A DNA stretch of 10,247 nucleotides from Bacteroidales bacterium (lineage in GTDB: Bacteria; Bacteroidota; Bacteroidia; Bacteroidales; Dysgonomonadaceae). The stretch is taken from assembly GCA_012799155.1 (NCBI GenBank), contig JAAZLV010000038.1, forward strand, positions 1 to 10,247, read 5' to 3'. Of this stretch, positions 5,800-10,247 are shown one piece after another. How positions within the stretch are numbered: the first letter of the stretch is position 1; every line of letters starts with the position of its first letter. The notes under the pieces were generated by a model, which was given only the letters and a program-made list of their open reading frames with translations, was not told the DNA's origin and did no database searches. A program made the translations under genes and the position numbers.

Positions 5800-8472
5800 T
5801 TACACCCTGTGGCTCATCGCTGCAATCTCTTCATTGAAAGTTGTCTCCTTCAGAAGCTCCTCAAGGGAGAGATGCATCCGGTAACGCCAGTAATGCTCAG
5901 GGTTTGCCGGTATGTTGATTCGTTCTGCCGAAGCATCGGGATTACGAAGTGTTGCACTGAGCGACATCCAATCCTGCCAGGGCAGAATCACCCACATGGC
6001 CGATGAGTGGAGATGTGAGGCAATGATCTCATTGCATATCGAAGTGGTGCATTCCTCCGGAGCAGCTCCCTCATGGTGGAGCACTTCGTTATAATATCGT
6101 TGTGTCAACTCCCGGTTTTCGCCCCACCATTGACGTATCGGTGACATGTCATGTGTAGAGCTGGTGCAGACGGAGTGATATGGCAACCATTGCAGGTCGG
6201 TAAAAAGCACCCTGGGATCCTTGGGCATCCGCTGTATTTCCAGACTCAGCATCTGCAGCTCCTGCATCACCGACGGAACACAATCGGGCACCATTCCCAG
6301 ATCCTCACCACAGACCAACATGGATGTGGAAGCAATCAGTACCGGCAATTTACGCATCGCCTTTTCACGCCAAAAGTAGTTGTGGCGGTGATAGAAAAAG
6401 TCATCATATAGACGGTTGAACGCCTCCTTCACATGATCGTCCAGGTAACGGTAGGAATAGGAATATTGTGCAGTGATGCGTGGATGAAAACGATGCTGAT
6501 CGAGCGGGTCACGTACGAAGAGTACCTCCGTGCATAGCGAGTATAGCCCGTCGCGCATTCGGATTGACTTCTCATCCTGTTCATCCTCAAATATTTGCTT
6601 TATCTTTCGTTGGGTATTGCAACATTCCTTTAAACGGAAAAGCTGCCAGCCTTTCACCTCTAGGTATTTCTCCTTTACTTCATCCACATAGGGGCCAAAG
6701 ATCTCTGGCAGGAACTGTTCGTGAATGAATGGTTGCACCATTCGTTCCTCATCGAAGGGAATGCCTGCTCGGTTGAGCTCTTCCGGCCAGTAGGGCAAGG
6801 CAGGGCTGAAATGTCCCAGCAGTCCCTGAACGGCATCCAGGGGTATCTCCCATATACGGAAAAATCCAAGAATATGGTCAATGCGATAGGCATCAAAATA
6901 GTCGGCCATCTTCCGAAAACGGTTGATCCACCAGGCAAAGCCCTCTTTCTCCATCGCAACCCAGTTGTAGGTAGGAAATCCCCAGTTCTGACCAAAAAAG
7001 GAGAAGTCATCAGGAGGAGCCCCGCTCTGGGTATCCATGTTGAACAGATGGGGTGATGTCCAGGCGTCGATGCTGTCACGATCGATCCCGATGGGGATAT
7101 CCCCCTTCAGGGTGATTCCGAACTGGTGTGCGTAGGCTTTCACTGCTGAGAACTGACTGTGCAACAGATATTGTATGAAATACCAGTAGTTTGTTTCTTC
7201 TGCGGCTACTGTATCTGCATCCAGCCACTCTCTCAGCTGCTGCTCGTTGTAGGTGTCAAACCCGTTCCAATCTCTGAAATTGGCAGTCCCGTTCCTGTCG
7301 CGCAAGGTACAATAACAGGCATAAGGAAAGAGCCACTCTTTGTTGTTCTGAAAGAAACTGTTGTAATCGTCAGAGGATAGCAGCTTGGCTCCCTCCTCAA
7401 GATAGAGATCACGGCTATATGCCGACTTTAGCTTCAGCACCTCTTCGTAATCGATCTCTTTCAACCGGTTGAGGGTGGCACCCTGTTTGAGATATTGCTT
7501 TTGTTTTCTCTTGTTCTTCAATGGGTAGTCGCTGCATCCCAAATAGATGGGATGCAGTGCATAAATGGAGATGGCACTGTAGGGATAAGAATCCTTCCAT
7601 GTTCTTGTAGTGGTGGTATCATTAACAGGTAACAGTTGAATCAGTTGTTGCCCGGTGAGTGAAGTCCACTCTACCATCTTACGCAGATCTGTAAAGTCAC
7701 CGATGCCGAAACTCTGCTCTGTCCTGAGCGAGAACACGGGGATGGCCGTACCTGTTCCCTTGAATGTGAATCCGGAATAGCGGTATGCAATCGACATCTC
7801 CACAGTCACGCTGTTCACCTGTTGTGCTGAAGTTGCATCCAGCAGCCTGTTGGCGCCATCTTCCCAGTGTACTACCTCGCCGCTATTGCGGTCGATGATC
7901 AGGAACTTGTACTCACTCATTGCGGGCAGCGATTCCGCATCAAGGAGTATCTGCCATTCACCGTTGTTCACACAGGTGAGCGGCACAGCCTTGGAGGGAT
8001 CCCATCCTCCCAACACATCCGCAGCGCCACAAACCGCCACCACCTGGTCGCGGTTGGCATAGGGGCAGATCATGTTGAGCAACAGAGATCGGGAATAATA
8101 TTTTGTCGGTAGCGGTGAAATACGATGATGGAAGATGCTGTCGGTGAATACAGATGAATAGAGATAAGCATGGTATGGCTTGTCGTTCCAGTGATCCTGA
8201 ACGATGAATTCCTTCTTTCCCTTGATGACGTGGAGCCGACGTCTTGCACCCCACTCCCGGCGTATGATGCTGTTACCCTGCCGTATCAGATAATAATACT
8301 CGAGGGTATCGGACACGCTCATCTTCAGTGCGGTACTCCAGTTGTCACCGCTACATTCGAGCGATAAAGCTTTGGACTCGTCGAACGCTCCCAGTTCGGG
8401 TGTCGACCCACAGAGGCAGACCTCTTGCCCCCAGGTGGTATGATAGTTGAGATGAAATGAAATAAGAGCCAT
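5800..8472 (-). CDS. malQ: 4-alpha-glucanotransferase, DPE2-like (two CBM20 + GH77)
   Basis: Amylomaltase/disproportionating enzyme that transfers alpha-1,4-glucan segments between maltodextrins. At 890 residues it is far longer than E. coli MalQ (about 690). The N-terminus holds two starch-binding CBM20-like domains (about 1-105 and 128-225), each with a G-S/A-x-x-x-LG-x-(F/W)D signature (CGSTPELGAFD, CGAADVLGGWD). The GH77 barrel starts near 240 (GTAIPVFSLRTEQSFGIGDF). The catalytic residues are D532 (YRIDH, nucleophile), E723 (CGEDLG, acid/base) and D775 (STHDM). D532 and E723 are 191 residues apart against 47 in Thermus MalQ, so about 140 residues are inserted in the barrel, as in plant DPE2. 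There is no signal peptide, so it is cytoplasmic. ATG 8472 has AAGGA five bases upstream (8482-8478). It is monocistronic, 189 bp from the upstream transporter gene. By analogy with DPE2 it may use glucose plus glycogen-like acceptors; substrate preference is inferred. Confidence 0.96.
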   Translation of the reverse strand: MALISFHLNYHTTWGQEVCLCGSTPELGAFDESKALSLECSGDNWSTALKMSVSDTLEYYYLIRQGNSIIRREWGARRRLHVIKGKKEFIVQDHWNDKPYHAYLYSSVFTDSIFHHRISPLPTKYYSRSLLLNMICPYANRDQVVAVCGAADVLGGWDPSKAVPLTCVNNGEWQILLDAESLPAMSEYKFLIIDRNSGEVVHWEDGANRLLDATSAQQVNSVTVEMSIAYRYSGFTFKGTGTAIPVFSLRTEQSFGIGDFTDLRKMVEWTSLTGQQLIQLLPVNDTTTTRTWKDSYPYSAISIYALHPIYLGCSDYPLKNKRKQKQYLKQGATLNRLKEIDYEEVLKLKSAYSRDLYLEEGAKLLSSDDYNSFFQNNKEWLFPYACYCTLRDRNGTANFRDWNGFDTYNEQQLREWLDADTVAAEETNYWYFIQYLLHSQFSAVKAYAHQFGITLKGDIPIGIDRDSIDAWTSPHLFNMDTQSGAPPDDFSFFGQNWGFPTYNWVAMEKEGFAWWINRFRKMADYFDAYRIDHILGFFRIWEIPLDAVQGLLGHFSPALPYWPEELNRAGIPFDEERMVQPFIHEQFLPEIFGPYVDEVKEKYLEVKGWQLFRLKECCNTQRKIKQIFEDEQDEKSIRMRDGLYSLCTEVLFVRDPLDQHRFHPRITAQYSYSYRYLDDHVKEAFNRLYDDFFYHRHNYFWREKAMRKLPVLIASTSMLVCGEDLGMVPDCVPSVMQELQMLSLEIQRMPKDPRVLFTDLQWLPYHSVCTSSTHDMSPIRQWWGENRELTQRYYNEVLHHEGAAPEECTTSICNEIIASHLHSSAMWVILPWQDWMSLSATLRNPDASAERINIPANPEHYWRYRMHLSLEELLKETTFNEEIAAMSHRV

Positions 8473-8550
8473 TCAGATCCTTTTATTAAACACATTTGAA
8501 GGGTGGGATCCCTTGAAATGGTCTGCGTATTAAATTATTGTCTTCGACGA

Positions 8551-8558
8551 CAAATCTA
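8551..8558 (-). promoter_or_regulatory. Candidate malQ -7 box flanked by TCGTCG repeats
   Basis: On the minus strand TAGATTTG (8558-8551) matches TAnnTTTG exactly, about 78 bases before the malQ start. It is immediately bracketed by TCGTCG hexamers on both sides (8564-8559 and 8550-8545), a placement that could be an operator. No good -33 TTTG is visible, so a regulator-assisted promoter is possible. The role is inferred. Confidence 0.45.
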
Positions 8559-8613
8559 CGACGAAATAGGAGCGAATGACTTTAAAAAGGAGATCTTTTA
8601 CGTAGAATCGTGT

Positions 8614-8625
8614 GCAATCGATTGC
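8614..8625. repeat. 12-bp perfect palindrome upstream of malQ
   Basis: GCAATCGATTGC reads identically on both strands and sits in the 189-bp gap between the transporter stop and malQ, about 56 bp upstream of the candidate malQ -7 box. It could be a dimeric regulator site. It is too short and has no spacer or T-tract to be a terminator. The rest of the gap (8473-8661) shows no terminator for the transporter gene and no RNA gene that I recognise. Confidence 0.4.
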
Positions 8626-8661
8626 GACCATACTCCTCACTCTTCAAGCTGACCTCTTCAT

Positions 8662-10247
8662 TCAGAGAAAAATAAGAATTAGCAGTTGTGCCGTGATCAC
8701 CCTGAGGAACATGGTTAGCGGATATACCGTTGCATAGCTCACTGCCGGCACATCATTTCCTGCGCTGGCATTGGCATATGCCAGTGCCGGGGGATCTGTC
8801 ATGCTCCCCGCAAGCAGCCCCATCAGGGTGAAGTAGTTCAGCTTGCTCACCTTGCGGCCAATGAAGCCGATGATCAACAGTGGCAACATGGTGATGATCA
8901 CGCCATAGCCTATCCAGATGTATCCACCATTCACCACGGTCTCAACGAAGTTGCCTCCTGCCCCCAGACCCACGCAGGCAAGGAAGAGGGAGATGCCTAT
9001 CTCGCGTAGCATCAGGTTGGCACTCATGGTGGTGTAGGTTACCAGCTTGTAGCGGGGACCAAACTTGCTGATCAGAATGGCAATGATAAGTGGGCCACCC
9101 GCCAGTCCCAGCTTCACTGGTTGTGGTATCCCGGGAATCATGAAGGGAATGCTGCCAACCAGTACACCCAATGCGATGCCGATGAAGATGGAGATAAGGT
9201 TCGGTTCACGCAGTCGTTTCATCGAGTTGCCCAGATATTTCTCCACATTGGCTATTGACTCTTCCGATCCCACCACGGTGACACGGTCACCCAGCTGAAG
9301 CTGAAGCCGCGAGTCGGCAATAAGGTCCACGCCCGCACGGTTTACCCTTGTGATGTTGACCCCAAAGAGGTTTCGCAGGCGCAGGTTACCGATAGAACGT
9401 CCATTTACTGCGGAGCGTGAGATGGAAATCCTGCGGGAGACAAGCTGTGAATCTAGCTTGGCCCACTCCTCCCTGTTCATGTCAATGCGTGTACCAATGA
9501 GAGCTTCAATAGCTTCAATGTTCTTCAGGTTGGAGACCACCAGTAACCTGTCCCCATCCTCCAGTTTCGTTTCCGTCTGGGGAACAACAAGCTCACCGCT
9601 CCGTGTATGCAGCACACGTGAGATGACAAACTCACGATCGATCAGCTTCTTGATCTCCCTGATGTTCTTCCCCATGATGGCAGGATTAAGAACATTAAGG
9701 GTGAACATATGTGCCTCAGTCTGTTTCGAATCATTCAACTGATCGAGGCGATTGTTCTCCTGGGCGAGATTGATACGAAAAATGAAGCGGAACAGCACCA
9801 GTGAAAGGATGATGCCCACCACACCCAGCGGATAGGCAACAGCATAAGCGGTGGCGATGGTAGGATCAACACTGCCGGTAGCATCGGTAAAGGTCTGCTG
9901 CGCTGCTCCCAGACCGGGCGTGTTCGTGACGGCACCCGAGAGGATGCCTACCATGGTGGCAATAGGCAGACCGGTAATAAGATGAATTACGATGGTGGTG
10001 GCAACACCCAGCAGTACAACACCTGAAGCCAGCAGGTTGAGGGTGATACCTCCCTGCTTGAAGGAGGAAAAGAAGCTAGGTCCCACCTGCATACCTATGG
10101 AAAAGATGAAGAGGATCAATCCGAACTCTTTCAGGAAATGAAGTAGCTCAGGTTCGATGTGAAGGCCCAGGTGCCCTAGAAAAATACCGAAGAAAAGGAT
10201 CCAGGTGGTACCCAACGAGATTCCGAAGATCTTGATTTTACCCAGCA
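8662..10247 (-). CDS. YidE/AspT-family transporter with two RCK_C domains, 5'-truncated
   Basis: Inner-membrane protein of the aspartate:alanine exchanger (AspT/YidE/YbjL) family; YidE-type members have no proven substrate. The frame is open to the right edge: 527 complete codons are visible, beginning [10 protein letters not shown]. Full-length relatives run about 550-560, so some 25-35 residues with the true start lie outside; the TTG at 10215 is an internal Leu. The layout is a hydrophobic half (visible res. 1-158), two soluble TrkA-C/RCK_C domains (about 179-251 and 268-339, each ending in a GDRLLVV or GDRVTVV strand), then a second hydrophobic half (about 350-527). The duplicated halves carry the paired motifs [14 protein letters not shown] (104-117) and [14 protein letters not shown] (480-493), typical of the family. 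RCK_C domains usually sense a small ligand or nucleotide and gate transport. Alanine dehydrogenase in the same window is suggestive but not operonic. Confidence 0.92.
   Translation of the reverse strand, partial: LGKIKIFGISLGTTWILFFGIFLGHLGLHIEPELLHFLKEFGLILFIFSIGMQVGPSFFSSFKQGGITLNLLASGVVLLGVATTIVIHLITGLPIATMVGILSGAVTNTPGLGAAQQTFTDATGSVDPTIATAYAVAYPLGVVGIILSLVLFRFIFRINLAQENNRLDQLNDSKQTEAHMFTLNVLNPAIMGKNIREIKKLIDREFVISRVLHTRSGELVVPQTETKLEDGDRLLVVSNLKNIEAIEALIGTRIDMNREEWAKLDSQLVSRRISISRSAVNGRSIGNLRLRNLFGVNITRVNRAGVDLIADSRLQLQLGDRVTVVGSEESIANVEKYLGNSMKRLREPNLISIFIGIALGVLVGSIPFMIPGIPQPVKLGLAGGPLIIAILISKFGPRYKLVTYTTMSANLMLREIGISLFLACVGLGAGGNFVETVVNGGYIWIGYGVIITMLPLLIIGFIGRKVSKLNYFTLMGLLAGSMTDPPALAYANASAGNDVPAVSYATVYPLTMFLRVITAQLLILIFL

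Noticed and set aside
6675..7079. 134-codon minus-strand frame within malQ
   Set aside because: Out of frame inside an intact GH77 domain whose in-frame translation has every catalytic motif.
9350..9742. 130-codon plus-strand frame opposite the transporter RCK domains
   Set aside because: Ser/Arg-rich antisense shadow of a well-supported gene with no family resemblance.
1..10247. CRISPR array, insertion sequence, tRNA/rRNA or defence cassette
   Set aside because: No regularly spaced repeats, transposase motifs, terminal inverted repeats or cloverleaf sequence were seen; all longer stretches are explained by housekeeping genes.

Overview
The window looks like an ordinary chromosomal segment of a Bacteroidota bacterium, most likely order Bacteroidales. 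Three things point there. The cytochrome bd genes are preceded by a DUF4492 membrane protein and a DUF3467 protein. MalQ has the long form with two starch-binding domains. The promoter candidates match the Bacteroidota -7 consensus TAnnTTTG, and most genes lack a Shine-Dalgarno sequence and have A/T-rich leaders instead. A Dysgonomonadaceae- or Porphyromonadaceae-like host is a guess from protein resemblance, not something the sequence proves.

Layout: positions 1-3142 hold a minus-strand operon, DUF3467 - DUF4492 - cydA - cydB, with cydB running off the left edge. It encodes a quinol oxidase of the cytochrome bd type, a high-oxygen-affinity terminal oxidase, together with a small one-helix protein that may be an accessory subunit. 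A hairpin terminator at 3225-3261 separates it from the upstream minus-strand gene ald (alanine dehydrogenase, 3313-4419). A 300-bp divergent intergenic region (4420-4719) carries a perfect -7 box for each direction and an imperfect direct repeat. The plus-strand fba gene (class II fructose-bisphosphate aldolase, 4720-5712) follows and ends in a strong hairpin (5737-5770) that is probably shared with the convergent malQ gene. malQ (5800-8472, minus) encodes a DPE2-like 4-alpha-glucanotransferase. After a 189-bp gap, 8662-10247 (minus) holds a 5'-truncated YidE/AspT-family transporter with two RCK_C domains.

Together the genes suggest central carbon and energy metabolism of a saccharolytic or amino-acid-using, nanaerobic gut- or digester-type organism: maltodextrin processing, glycolysis/gluconeogenesis, alanine/pyruvate interconversion and low-oxygen respiration. 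I found no mobile element, CRISPR array, tRNA, rRNA or defence system. The points worth a second look are the DUF3467/DUF4492 coupling to cydAB, lineage-specific changes in CydB, the large insertion inside the MalQ catalytic domain, and several small repeats in promoter regions.
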